Part shown: in pieces, positions 7,964-16,404 of the stretch | How positions within the stretch are numbered: position 1 is the first letter of the stretch | Layout: every line of letters starts with the position of its first letter | Assembly: GCF_016907735.1 (NCBI RefSeq) | Contig: NZ_JAFBCP010000001.1 | Coordinates: forward strand, 124,001 to 188,000 | Reading direction: 5' to 3' | DNA: 64,000 nucleotides | Source of the DNA: Brevibacterium paucivorans | GTDB taxonomy: Bacteria; Actinomycetota; Actinomycetes; Actinomycetales; Brevibacteriaceae | Translations under genes and position numbers: made by a program | Notes under the pieces: model-generated | What the model was told of the DNA's origin: nothing | The model's database searches: none | What the model saw: the letters and a program-made list of their open reading frames with translations, nothing else

Positions 7964-9124
7964 ATGCGGATCGCAATATTCACCGAGGTTTTTCTTCCAA
8001 AAATCGACGGTGTAGTCACGCGGTTGCTGGGCACTTTGGACCAGCTTCGCGACATGGGGCACGAGGCGGTCGTGTTCGCTCCGGGACACCCGCCTGCACG
8101 TTATGCGGGGTTCCGGGTAGAACCCGTCCGGTCGATTTCGTTTAAGCCGTGGTATCCCGAGCTCAAACTCGGGTTGCCCACGGAGCGGATCGCAACCACT
8201 ATGGAACGGTTCGAACCGCACGTGGTTCACGCGGTGAATCCGGTGTGGCTGGCCGCATGGGGAACCATGGCGGCCACACGACGCAATCTGCCACTGCTCG
8301 CGTCGTTCCACACTGATGTTCCAGAGTACGCCACCCGCTTGGGGCTCGAATGGATCACCGACACGTCTACGCGCTGGGTGCGGTACATGCACAACCGTGC
8401 CGAGGTGAACCTATGTACGTCCGGCCCCATGGTGAAGCGCGCACAAGAGGCGGGCATTCGCAACGTTGGGTTGTGGCCGCGGGCGGTCGACACGCAGACG
8501 TACTCGCCTGAGAATTATTCGCACAGCATGCGTGAGCGGCTCACGGGTGGCAACCCTGACGACCCGCTGGTGTTGTATGTGGGAAGACTGTCCAAGGAAA
8601 AGGACCTCGACGTGTGCCGAGGCATGCTGGAACACCTGCCGGCGAACACGCGACTAGCTATGGTGGGGTCAGGGCCGCACAAGGCGCAGTTGGAGGCGAT
8701 GTTCGCAGGGACGAACACGGTTTTCACTGGCTACATGTCGGGCCAGGATCTGGCGGCGGCGTACGCGAGTGCGGATGCGTTTGTGTTCCCGTCGACAACC
8801 GAGACGTTGGGGCTCGTGGCACTTGAGTCGTTGGCGTCCGGTGTGCCAGTGGTGGGGGCACGTGCCGGGGGGATTCCGTACGCAGTTGCTGACGAGCGTA
8901 CGGGCTTTCTGTTTGAGCCGGGGAATTCCGCCGAGGCGGCCCACAAGATTTCGTTGCTGTTGGACAACCGCTCACTGCGGGAGAAGATGGCGCGTGCTGG
9001 TCGCGAGCAGGCTCAGGAGTGGGGTTGGCGAACTGCAACTGAGGCCTTAGTGGGCTTTTATGAATCCGCGATTGATTTGCACCGGTATGCGCCCAAGTCG
9101 CTGGTGGGCCGGTTGCGGTCGTAG
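7964..9124 (+). CDS. sqdX: GT4 glycosyltransferase, SQD2/SqdX-like sulfoquinovosyltransferase
   Basis: A 386-residue GT-B glycosyltransferase of family GT4. The N-terminal half has A-I-F-T-E-V-F-L-P-K-I-D-G-V-V-T-R and S-F-H-T-D-V-P-E-Y. The centre has L-W-P-R-A-V-D-T-Q-T-Y-S-P and P-L-V-L-Y-V-G-R-L-S-K-E-K, and the donor site is the E-x7-E element in P-S-T-T-E-T-L-G-L-V-A-L-E-S. The order and spacing follow plant SQD2, which transfers sulfoquinovose to diacylglycerol. Taken alone it could be a mannosyltransferase of the PimB/MgtA kind; the adjacent sqdB is what favours sulfolipid synthesis. No separate ribosome site is strong, so translation is probably coupled to sqdB. Confidence 0.82.
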   Translation: MRIAIFTEVFLPKIDGVVTRLLGTLDQLRDMGHEAVVFAPGHPPARYAGFRVEPVRSISFKPWYPELKLGLPTERIATTMERFEPHVVHAVNPVWLAAWGTMAATRRNLPLLASFHTDVPEYATRLGLEWITDTSTRWVRYMHNRAEVNLCTSGPMVKRAQEAGIRNVGLWPRAVDTQTYSPENYSHSMRERLTGGNPDDPLVLYVGRLSKEKDLDVCRGMLEHLPANTRLAMVGSGPHKAQLEAMFAGTNTVFTGYMSGQDLAAAYASADAFVFPSTTETLGLVALESLASGVPVVGARAGGIPYAVADERTGFLFEPGNSAEAAHKISLLLDNRSLREKMARAGREQAQEWGWRTATEALVGFYESAIDLHRYAPKSLVGRLRS

Positions 9125-9126
9125 GT

Positions 9127-9732
9127 TCATTCCGCGGCCAGGCGCATGGCTTCGCTCCACGTGCCGAACGTGTTACGCACTGTAGCTCCTGCAGGGCGCT
9201 CCCGCCCTTGGGCTCGCTCTGCTTTGACCCATTCTTCGTATGCCTTATACGAACGGTTGTCACTGGCTTTGCTGAAGTCGGTCATGGCCTTGCGGAAGTC
9301 GTCGTGACTAAACCTGCTACTTCCCCGAGCTCGCCCGGTTTTTGCGGTAGGAATCCCAACGGCGTGGAGTGCGTCGTTCCATGCGCCCCCGCCCAGGTGA
9401 GCGCGCACGGTCTGGCTGGTGGGTGGCCACAGGCGCACGCCTGCGTTTCCGCTTCGAGGCATGCAGGCGACGATCTGCGACCGCGCCTTGTCGTATGCCG
9501 CTGCGCTGAGAGTTTTTGCTCCTGGGCGGCCCACCACGATTTTCGCCGCGGTGGCGAGTTGCAGAATGGGTGTCGCGTCAAGCTCGTGTGCCTTTTGCTT
9601 TGTAAGCAGGTCGGTTATTTGTTGGTGGAGGTCCGCGTCGACGTCAGCGTCGGAAGCGGATTCGACGTCGTGCACCAGGGCATATATGTAGAGAGTGGCT
9701 ACTTCAGTGAGCTGGTGCTCGGGATGTGACAT
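9127..9732 (-). CDS. Protein with homing-endonuclease-associated (HEAR-like) repeats
   Basis: A 201-residue soluble protein. The C-terminal half holds two copies of a helical motif. The first ends near A-H-L-G-G-G-A-W-N-D-A-L-H-A-V-G and the second near R-N-T-F-G-T-W-S-E-A-M-R-L-A, each preceded by a P-x-x-x-T-V segment. This resembles the HNH/homing-endonuclease-associated repeat, a DNA-binding unit, but no nuclease motif is visible. Residues 1-70 are helical and unremarkable. It is convergent with sqdX, three bp apart. Function is unknown; DNA binding is inferred from the repeat. Confidence 0.7.
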   Translation of the reverse strand: MSHPEHQLTEVATLYIYALVHDVESASDADVDADLHQQITDLLTKQKAHELDATPILQLATAAKIVVGRPGAKTLSAAAYDKARSQIVACMPRSGNAGVRLWPPTSQTVRAHLGGGAWNDALHAVGIPTAKTGRARGSSRFSHDDFRKAMTDFSKASDNRSYKAYEEWVKAERAQGRERPAGATVRNTFGTWSEAMRLAAE

Positions 9733-9874
9733 GCGTCCTCCGTGTTCACGGTGCGTTTTTCGGGTCTGATCATCTCATATCGAACGGTTGTGGCCTTGCG
9801 CTTTGACCTGCAACGGCATCGAGAATGACATTAAGATAGAGCGACTGAGTGATACCAGTCACATAGTCTATGCG

Positions 9875-10143
9875 ATGACTGTTGTCCGTGTTCCGTGGAA
9901 TGACGAAGTGAGGATCAAACAGGTTCTCGACCTCGGTGCACAGAACCTCGTGGTTCCAATGGTGTCGAACCCAGGGTGTACGCAATGTGGAGGAAATCAT
10001 TGCGACCGAAGGGGTCGACGCTCTGTTTGTTGGTCCGGCAGACTTGGCTGCTCACATGGGGCACGTGGGTGATTCTTCCCACGCCGAGGTCGTCGCAGCT
10101 GTCGATCATGTGGTGAGTATCGCTGTTGCGGCAGGTGGCCCGA
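9875..10143 (+). pseudogene. HpcH/HpaI-type aldolase remnant with an internal deletion
   Basis: Two short stretches in different frames match the HpcH/HpaI class II pyruvate aldolases. From 9875 one frame reads [20 protein letters not shown] and then L-V-V-P-M-V-S-N. From 9978 a second frame reads [20 protein letters not shown], then A-D-L-A-A-H-M-G. In intact enzymes about 60-70 residues, including the metal-binding Glu region, lie between these blocks; here they are joined within a few bases. The N-terminal His/Arg part and the C-terminus are missing. The remnant lies between the HEAR-repeat gene and DUF3145. Confidence 0.8.
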
Positions 10144-10184
10144 ATCCGCGCACGAGACTCACGTTCATAAGCTCAGTTACGCGA

Positions 10185-10679
10185 TTAGCCCACCTTGGAC
10201 AGCCAGCGAACTGGTGCGCCCTCGCCTGCGTGGCGGAATGGTTCCAGTTCGTTGTCCCAGTCCTGACCCAGGAGCGCGTCCATACGTTCCGCGAAGAGGT
10301 CGGGGCGTCCTGAAGCAATTTCCATGACTGACCGGATGCGGTCTTCGGGGACGACGATGTTGCCGAACGCATCGGTGATTGCGTGGTAGATGCCGAGTTC
10401 GGGCGTGTGGCTCCAACGGCCACCGTCGTAACCTTCTGACGGTTCTTCGGTGACTTCGTAGCGAACGTTGTCCCAACCACGAAGCGCAGAGGCGATCTTG
10501 GCACCTGAACCGGCTGGGCCACGCCAGCAGATTTCGGCACGCAGAAGTCCTGGTGCCGCCGGTTGGTCGGACCAGTCAAACTTAGCTTGAGCGCCAAGAG
10601 CACCGCCTGCTGCCCATTCGATGTGTGGGCACAGTGCACGCGGTGCAGAGTGGACGAACAGTACGCCCTGAGTATTCAT
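10185..10679 (-). CDS. DUF3145 family protein
   Basis: A 164-residue cytosolic protein of the actinobacterial DUF3145 family. The start [19 protein letters not shown] and the internal [12 protein letters not shown] and [12 protein letters not shown] segments are diagnostic. I take the ATG at 10679 because AGGAGG lies six bases before it; the open frame continues 14 codons upstream without a site. Function is unknown. It is a single-gene unit, and the 120 bp upstream also carry the promoter zone of the tRNA gene on the other strand. Confidence 0.92.
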   Translation of the reverse strand: MNTQGVLFVHSAPRALCPHIEWAAGGALGAQAKFDWSDQPAAPGLLRAEICWRGPAGSGAKIASALRGWDNVRYEVTEEPSEGYDGGRWSHTPELGIYHAITDAFGNIVVPEDRIRSVMEIASGRPDLFAERMDALLGQDWDNELEPFRHAGEGAPVRWLSKVG

Positions 10680-10803
10680 TGTTTCCTCCTTTGTGAATAC
10701 GTCTTCCCCTACGATCCACAACGGAGGTCAGTTCATAGTTTACGGCACGACTCGCACGAACAAAAACAGGCTGAGCCGTAAGCTTTGCTAATCTTGTCTT
10801 TGC

Positions 10804-10877
10804 GCCCCTGTAGCTCAGCTGGTTAGAGCAGAGGACTCATAATCCTTTGGTCGTCGGTTCAAGTCCGACCGGGGGCA
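10804..10877 (+). tRNA. tRNA with CAT anticodon (Ile2 or elongator Met)
   Basis: A 74-nt cloverleaf. The acceptor stem pairs GCCCCTG with CGGGGGC (one G-U pair) and the discriminator base is A. The D arm is AGCTCAGCTGGTTAGAGC, the anticodon stem is GAGGA/TCCTT with loop CTCATAA (anticodon 10838-10840), and the T arm holds GGTTCAAGTCC. CCA is not encoded. The T-T-G-G-T-C-G variable region and C-T-C-A-T-A-A loop resemble tRNA-Ile2, whose C34 is turned into lysidine to read AUA, but elongator Met cannot be excluded by eye. Confidence 0.93.
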
Positions 10878-10887
10878 CTTTTGATGC

Positions 10888-12129
10888 CTAAACGTTCCTG
10901 CGCGAAGCAAGCCGGCTCAGAACGGCGCGGGCACCGTCCACGCACGCAAAACGGTCGGTGGTGAAGTACGTTTCAAAGTCGGTTCGCCCTTCTGCCCCGG
11001 GCCGCGCAAGCCGGTGCGCAGTAATCATGGCGGACCAATCTGAGCTCACCACGACCACTCCGTATTCGTTGCGCAACGGATCCGATGAGTCTAACGGCCC
11101 TGTCATGATGTTCGGCAGGGTGGTCGCGACCGACTCCCCTGACACGGACGCCAGGACTCCCACCTCGGGAGCGATACTGCGGATGAGGTCACCAATCGTC
11201 GGATCCAGACACTCATCAGATGAGTGAACTACCACGACAACCGCGGACGGTCCCGCGTGTTTAGCTCGCTCAAGCAGAGACCGGATCTCTTCGAGCAGAA
11301 GGTCTTGGGAGGTAATCAGTGGGTCGCGCCCCAGTGACTGGCTGATGGAGTACGGGGTTCCCTGCACTTGCTTGTTGCGCGTGTAGTGGTCTGCCAGGTA
11401 GTCTTCGGCGGCCATTTCGAGAGGTTCGGGAGTTTCGGTTCCCGGTCCGAAGAATGGTCCGCTGATGAGGCGGACTCCCATTTGCTCGGCAAGGTCCACG
11501 TCGCGTTCGTCGCGGACGCCGCGTGCAAAGATCACGCCCGAGGTGCGTTCGATGTGGGATTGAAGGAGCCACGTGAGTTTGGAGAGGTATGCGCGGTCTT
11601 CGATGCGCAAGACATCCGGGTGAAGGCCCACAATCGACGGGTTGATGAGCGGGATGAAGGAAAGCGACTCCAGGTCCAGACCCACGTTGCGAATTCCAAT
11701 CCCCCACCCCATCTGACGGGCCGAGCGGATTGAGCGCAACACGGCAGCCGGATTGTCGCGCACACTTGTGTGATCGAGTTTCAGGATCATGGAGCGCGCT
11801 TGCGAGTCGGGGCGTTCTTCTAGCGTGACGAGGGATTCTGGTTCGGCTGAGAAGAAGAGGCGCGTGTTTTGTGTAATGCCCGCGTTTTCAGCATCACGCA
11901 ACGCGATGCCACGGATTGATGAGTCGTAGTCACCTGTGTGATCAGACTGCTGGATCGATTCACGTAAGCGATCGCTGTCACAATCGTCGATATCGCGACG
12001 GAACGGAGTGACCACATAGCCTGCAGGAGACCCCGTGACGTTGTCGTGGACGGGTTCAAATTTGGTGCCAATGAGCCCGTGCCGGATCACATGTTCGAGG
12101 TCGTCAGAATCCACCGAACGTCTCCTCAC
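10888..12129 (-). CDS. Degenerate EAL plus DICT sensory domain protein
   Basis: A 413-residue protein in two halves. Residues 1-235 have an EAL-like outline (G-T-K-F-E-P-V-H-D ... P-A-G-Y-V-V, then G-I-R-N-V-G-L-D and L-R-I-E-D-R-A-Y-L-S-K). The catalytic E-A-L and E-G-V-E motifs are absent; the latter site reads A-R-G-V-R-D-E-R-D. Cyclic-di-GMP hydrolysis is therefore unlikely. Residues 265-405 (D-P-L-I-T-S-Q-D-L-L ... V-V-V-V-H-S-S-D-E, W-S-A-M-I-T-A-H-R-L) fit the DICT domain found with two-component and diguanylate cyclase proteins. A sensory or nucleotide-binding scaffold role is inferred. Confidence 0.72.
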   Translation of the reverse strand: MRRRSVDSDDLEHVIRHGLIGTKFEPVHDNVTGSPAGYVVTPFRRDIDDCDSDRLRESIQQSDHTGDYDSSIRGIALRDAENAGITQNTRLFFSAEPESLVTLEERPDSQARSMILKLDHTSVRDNPAAVLRSIRSARQMGWGIGIRNVGLDLESLSFIPLINPSIVGLHPDVLRIEDRAYLSKLTWLLQSHIERTSGVIFARGVRDERDVDLAEQMGVRLISGPFFGPGTETPEPLEMAAEDYLADHYTRNKQVQGTPYSISQSLGRDPLITSQDLLLEEIRSLLERAKHAGPSAVVVVVHSSDECLDPTIGDLIRSIAPEVGVLASVSGESVATTLPNIMTGPLDSSDPLRNEYGVVVVSSDWSAMITAHRLARPGAEGRTDFETYFTTDRFACVDGARAVLSRLASRRNV

Positions 12130-12227
12130 AGTATTGCTTAAGTGTGTAGGACTTGCGCAGGTTGTGGCGCAGGGCTCCCAAAGAATCTTTCCATAGGAAC
12201 CGTTCTTATTCTTCCACAGCTTAGTTG

Positions 12228-13637
12228 CTAACGCGCGCGACGTCCCTTGACCATGTCATAAACGCCCACACACCCGGCCAATGCAACAATGACCGAAATG
12301 ATGGAAAAGGACAGCGCAAAGGTTCCATCCCACCCAAGCGCTTGTTCAAACCCAAAGAAGACGCCGGTGATACTGGCAATGCCAACTGCGGTTCCCAAAC
12401 GTTGACCCGCCTGGATGACACCTCCCGCTGAACCCGCGTACGCCACGGGCACGTCGTTTAAGGAAAGTGTTTGATTGGGGCTAATCACGACGCCTTGAGC
12501 GCCACCGACAAGTGTCAGCGGAATCATCATCCACCACACGCTCACATCAAACGACCGGTTGAGCAGTGCGACGCTAGCCGTGCCAATCAGTCCCACAAGC
12601 ACCACCACGATACCCATGACGACCAGTTTGCGACCGTACGTAAAAACCCGTGAGCCCGACCAGCGAGAGGTAAAAATTGACAACACGGCGGCAGGGAGTC
12701 CGATCATGCCTGCTTCAAAGGCAGTGAAGTCGTGCCCCTGCTGAAGGAATACTGCAACGATCACCCATACGCTCGTCACTCCAGTGAACTGTAGCGTGAT
12801 GAGTAAGGTTCCGTTCGCGAAACTCGGAGTACGGAAAAGCGCCAAATCTACCATGGGTTGGCGACCTCGTTTGGTGTAGTGGCGTTCCCACAAGGCCCAG
12901 GCAGCAAACATCATGAGTCCCACTGGCAAGAGCAGATACACCAGCCCGCTTTCGTGCTGAAGGAATGGCAACATGACAAGCAGAATTGCCAGGGTAAAGA
13001 TCATTGTTCCCACGGGGTCGATGTCAGGTACGCCGGACTTGAGCGCCCGCCACGCACCTTGTGGGAACCATAGGAATGCCAAGATGATCGCGAACACCAC
13101 GATGGGTACGTTGACTAAGAACGAGGATCGCCAGCCCCACTCAGGGCCCAACAATGCGATCAAAACACCGCCCAGAACCGGGCCAATGGCAACCGAAACA
13201 CCTACTGTTGCACCAAACAAACCGAAAGCAACGCCACGTTGCTTACCGGTGAAAAACTGTTGGATCAGCCCCACTGTTTGGGGGTTCAGAAGGCCGGAGC
13301 CCAGCCCCATGCCCACACGCGCGAGATTCAATATCAACGTATTTGGGGCGAGCCCTGCGACCAACGAACCCGCACCAAACAGGACCAGACCGGCGATAAA
13401 TAAACGACCTCGGCCGTAAACGTCCCCTGCGCGACCGGCCGGCACCAGAACGACACCGAACGACAGCGTGTACCCCGCAAGCACCCACTGGAGACCAGAG
13501 TTGGAGGCACCAATCGTCGACTGCACGGACGGCAGAACCACGTTGACGATCGAAACGCTGAGCAACGCCGAAAGCAACGGGACGAGCGCGACTCCTAGGA
13601 GTCTGCGCTGCTCAAGTGTCATCTCACCTGAGCTCAT
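12228..13637 (-). CDS. MFS exporter of the DHA2 (14-TM) family
   Basis: A 469-residue major facilitator with about 14 hydrophobic segments. The motif-A loop G-R-A-G-D-V-Y-G-R-G-R, motif C G-P-V-L-G-G-V-L and the first-helix D/N region S-I-V-N-V-V-L-P-S-V-Q fit the DHA2 drug:proton antiporters (EmrB/QacA type). Substrate is unknown. Its start overlaps the stop of the upstream glycosyltransferase by four bases (ATGA), so the two are translated together. This hints that the exporter may move a glycosylated product, but that is only context. Confidence 0.88.
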   Translation of the reverse strand: MSSGEMTLEQRRLLGVALVPLLSALLSVSIVNVVLPSVQSTIGASNSGLQWVLAGYTLSFGVVLVPAGRAGDVYGRGRLFIAGLVLFGAGSLVAGLAPNTLILNLARVGMGLGSGLLNPQTVGLIQQFFTGKQRGVAFGLFGATVGVSVAIGPVLGGVLIALLGPEWGWRSSFLVNVPIVVFAIILAFLWFPQGAWRALKSGVPDIDPVGTMIFTLAILLVMLPFLQHESGLVYLLLPVGLMMFAAWALWERHYTKRGRQPMVDLALFRTPSFANGTLLITLQFTGVTSVWVIVAVFLQQGHDFTAFEAGMIGLPAAVLSIFTSRWSGSRVFTYGRKLVVMGIVVVLVGLIGTASVALLNRSFDVSVWWMMIPLTLVGGAQGVVISPNQTLSLNDVPVAYAGSAGGVIQAGQRLGTAVGIASITGVFFGFEQALGWDGTFALSFSIISVIVALAGCVGVYDMVKGRRAR

Positions 13638-14842
13638 GACTTCTGTGCGATGACGGCCCGGTATATGTCTTCGAATGTGCTCACGGTGTGGCTGATGTCG
13701 TGTTGGCGGGCAATCGTCTGGGAGACTTCGCTCATGCGGCCGAGGTCGTCCTCCTCTGCCGTAGCGAGGCGGGTAAACGCGGTTGCGAGTTCGTCTACGT
13801 TGCGAGGTTCGAAGAGGTAGCCGTTCTCGCCGTGACGGACCAGGTGAGGAAGGGCAACGGCGTCGGCGAGGACAACGGGCTTGCCGGATGCCAACGCTTC
13901 AAGTGTGGCGATCGACTGCAGTTCCGCGGTGGACGGCATGCAGAAGAAGGTGGCGTCTTTGTACGCCTGCACAAGTTGTTCTTGGCTGACTTTGCCGGGA
14001 ATGTTGACGCGGTCCGCAATGCCGAGGTCCTGCGCCTGTTGTTTCAGTGCCTGAAGTTGTTCGCCTGCCCCGATGATCGTGGCGTGGAGGTTCAGTTCTG
14101 GTGAGGTGCGTGCAACTGCTGCCAGCAGGTCCTCGATGTGTTTTTCACTTGAGAGGCGACCTACGAACAGGACTGAAGGTGGCTTGTCCCCCGCGGGTTC
14201 GTCGCTGGGCGAGAATTCCGACAGGTCGATTCCGCACGACACTGGGCGGACGTGGCGTGTGAAGCCGTTTTCGGTAAGGAGATCGGCGGCGAGCTGGGTG
14301 GGAACGGTGAGATAGTCCGCTTGTTCGAACTGGTTCTTCAGATCCCGCCAAGCCATGCGGGTTCCGACCGAACGGACCGGGCCAGGGGCAAGGATGTAGG
14401 GTTCCACGTTGTTGGGCATGAAGTGGTTAGTGGCCACCAGCGGGATGTTCCGGGCGGTTGCTTCAGCGATCGCATACCGGCCAATCACAAAGTGAGCTTG
14501 CGTGTGAATAACGTCCGGCTTAATCGTGTCAATCAGGTTCTTGACCGCAGGTTTGACCCACCACGGCATGCAGATCATCCATGTGGGGTGCCACGGCCAG
14601 TGCCAGGACCTGATGTAGTGAACCCACACATCGCCTGCGCGTTCACTGCGTTCGTACCCCGAAGGTGACGGACAAATGACGTGAACCGAGTGCCCTCTGC
14701 TCGCTAAACCGTGGGCGAGTCGCTCCGCAAAAACTGCTGCGCCATTCACTTCGGGCGCGTAGGTTTCGGCGGCCAAACAAATCGTCAAGGGCTCTGAAGC
14801 GGCGTGGTGCTCTTTCAGTGTTACTCCCAGTTCGGTCGTCAT
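13634..14842 (-). CDS. GT4 glycosyltransferase (PimB/MgtA-like)
   Basis: A 402-residue GT-B enzyme. Early blocks are L-A-A-E-T-Y-A-P-E-V-N-G-A-A-V-F-A-E-R and P-L-V-A-T-N-H-F-M-P-N-N. The centre carries V-S-C-G-I-D-L-S-E-F-S-P and L-F-V-G-R-L-S-S-E-K, and the donor site is P-S-T-A-E-L-Q-S-I-A-T-L-E-A (E-x7-E). The close relatives use GDP-mannose or UDP-sugars on lipid acceptors, so a mannosyl-lipid role is likely but not proven. It precedes the MFS gene with an ATGA overlap and follows a DMT-type transporter gene on the same strand. Confidence 0.85.
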   Translation of the reverse strand: MTTELGVTLKEHHAASEPLTICLAAETYAPEVNGAAVFAERLAHGLASRGHSVHVICPSPSGYERSERAGDVWVHYIRSWHWPWHPTWMICMPWWVKPAVKNLIDTIKPDVIHTQAHFVIGRYAIAEATARNIPLVATNHFMPNNVEPYILAPGPVRSVGTRMAWRDLKNQFEQADYLTVPTQLAADLLTENGFTRHVRPVSCGIDLSEFSPSDEPAGDKPPSVLFVGRLSSEKHIEDLLAAVARTSPELNLHATIIGAGEQLQALKQQAQDLGIADRVNIPGKVSQEQLVQAYKDATFFCMPSTAELQSIATLEALASGKPVVLADAVALPHLVRHGENGYLFEPRNVDELATAFTRLATAEEDDLGRMSEVSQTIARQHDISHTVSTFEDIYRAVIAQKS

Positions 14843-14919
14843 GGTCGGATTTCAATCTACCGCACTTGGGTCGAGGTTCGTCCAATGTACGTGTCAGACG
14901 TGTCGTTACGCACGTGTTC

Positions 14920-15807
14920 TTACGTGCTGGTTTGTGCTTTGAGTTCGGCTCTGCGCAGTACGTCTGGATGGTACTTGGACAGAATAAAGACTGCGCCGCA
15001 TGCGCTCAAACCGATAAGGCTCATCACGATCACAACCCACACGGGAGCGTCTGTTGCTTCTCCCAGGATCACGGCACCAAGAAACACAGCGACGATAGGG
15101 TCGATCACGGTTAGTCCTGCGATGACGAGTTCTGGCGGACCGGACGCATAGGCGGACTGAACAAAAATGGATCCGGCTAGTCCGGCCAACACGATGGCGG
15201 CGACGTTCAGCCACGTGATGCCACCAAGTCCGTAGGTCAGAAACTGCACGGAAACCACGTGGGTGTTGGTGGCAACGCACGCGAACAAGATTCCGCCTGC
15301 AATGACGTATACCAACTGTGGTGGGGCTTTTATGATCAGCTTCACTAACGTGAAAACGGCGATAGATACGCCGGTGGCCCACACAAGGGGCAGCGTCTCG
15401 GCACCCTGCTGAACTTGAGGTTTCGCCACCATGGCCGACATAAACACGAAAAGCCCCACACCCACGGTGCACCACGCGACAGAGGCGATGATGCGTTTTG
15501 TGAGTTTGAGGTTTCGAGTTCGTTGGGCGATGAGGACTGAAATGACGAGTGAGATCGCACCTACTGGCTGTACAACCATCACGGCTGCAAGAGCCAGGGA
15601 CAGCGTGCCGCAGATAACCCCGACAACGGTGATCGACATTCCCAGTACCCACGTGCGGTTTGAGAACATCCCTAGGAAAGACTTCACACCGAACTTGGTG
15701 CCGGTGGCATGGGACTCATTGACACCTCGGTGTTGGAATACCGCCCCGAACGCCAAAGCCACGGCCGATACGACGGCGAGGCATAGTGCGATAGGAGTAG
15801 TATTCAC
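14920..15807 (-). CDS. DMT/NIPA-like membrane transporter
   Basis: A 295-residue protein with nine or ten hydrophobic segments. The opening A-V-A-L-A-F-G-A-V-F-Q-H-R-G-V and the early V-V-Q-P-V-G-A-I-S-L-V-I-S block fit the actinobacterial DMT transporters distantly related to magnesium transporter NIPA. The C-terminal half carries D-P-I-V-A-V-F-L-G-A-V-I-L-G-E, the usual second-half DMT signature. Substrate is unknown. It lies upstream of the GT4 gene on the same strand with about 77 bp between, a pairing often seen in this phylum. Confidence 0.82.
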   Translation of the reverse strand: MNTTPIALCLAVVSAVALAFGAVFQHRGVNESHATGTKFGVKSFLGMFSNRTWVLGMSITVVGVICGTLSLALAAVMVVQPVGAISLVISVLIAQRTRNLKLTKRIIASVAWCTVGVGLFVFMSAMVAKPQVQQGAETLPLVWATGVSIAVFTLVKLIIKAPPQLVYVIAGGILFACVATNTHVVSVQFLTYGLGGITWLNVAAIVLAGLAGSIFVQSAYASGPPELVIAGLTVIDPIVAVFLGAVILGEATDAPVWVVIVMSLIGLSACGAVFILSKYHPDVLRRAELKAQTST

Positions 15808-15867
15808 AACGATTATCTTAAAGGGGAGATTCTGAACGTTTGGTGACTGCCACGGGGGCGTGGGCCA

Positions 15868-16362
15868 CTATTTGATGCCCATCACGCCACATAGGGGCAC
15901 GGACCAGTCCAGTTGCTGGGCCTTTTCAAACAGTGGGAGGGCTTTTTCGCGTACGTGGGCGGGGATTTCGACGGCTTTGCGTGCGTCCATGTCCACGTGA
16001 AGTAGCACGGTTTCGAAAATCATTGCGAGCTGGTCGCGTTCGCGGTCCAGGACGAGCACTACGAGGTGGACACCTTTTGAACCGAGCTTCACCGGGTACA
16101 CGTGTCCCGTGAGGCGTTCACCGAGTGTCATTTCCGCCAGGTAGCGCAGGTGATGTTCGACTGTGAATAGCGAGAGGCGGTGTTCGTCACGGTATGTGCT
16201 GTCGAAACCGGCTTCCTCCATGAGGGTCAGGGAGGCCAGTGACGCCACGTCGATGTAGTGGCGAATGTTCATGTGTTCGTTGTGGTCGATCCACTCTGGT
16301 GGCACGCGTAGGTCTGCGTGAGCGGGAAGTTCCATGACTTGGTCGAAAGTGGGGAGCGTCAT
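15868..16362 (-). CDS. Hotdog-fold thioesterase
   Basis: A 164-residue single-domain protein. W-I-D-H-N-E-H-M-N-I-R-H-Y near residue 25 is the hotdog active-site stretch of 4-hydroxybenzoyl-CoA-thioesterase-like enzymes of the carnitine/betainyl-CoA thioesterase branch. F-T-V-E-H-H-L-R-Y-L-A-E-M follows as the second helix/strand block. It should hydrolyse an acyl-CoA; the substrate is unknown. A good AAAGGAAAAG site lies just before the ATG. The TetR gene lies 42 bp upstream on the same strand, so the two could be cotranscribed. Confidence 0.85.
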   Translation of the reverse strand: MTLPTFDQVMELPAHADLRVPPEWIDHNEHMNIRHYIDVASLASLTLMEEAGFDSTYRDEHRLSLFTVEHHLRYLAEMTLGERLTGHVYPVKLGSKGVHLVVLVLDRERDQLAMIFETVLLHVDMDARKAVEIPAHVREKALPLFEKAQQLDWSVPLCGVMGIK

Positions 16363-16404
16363 TACTTTTCCTTTCGAGGTCCGAGGTTCTTGAACGAGAA
16401 TAAC

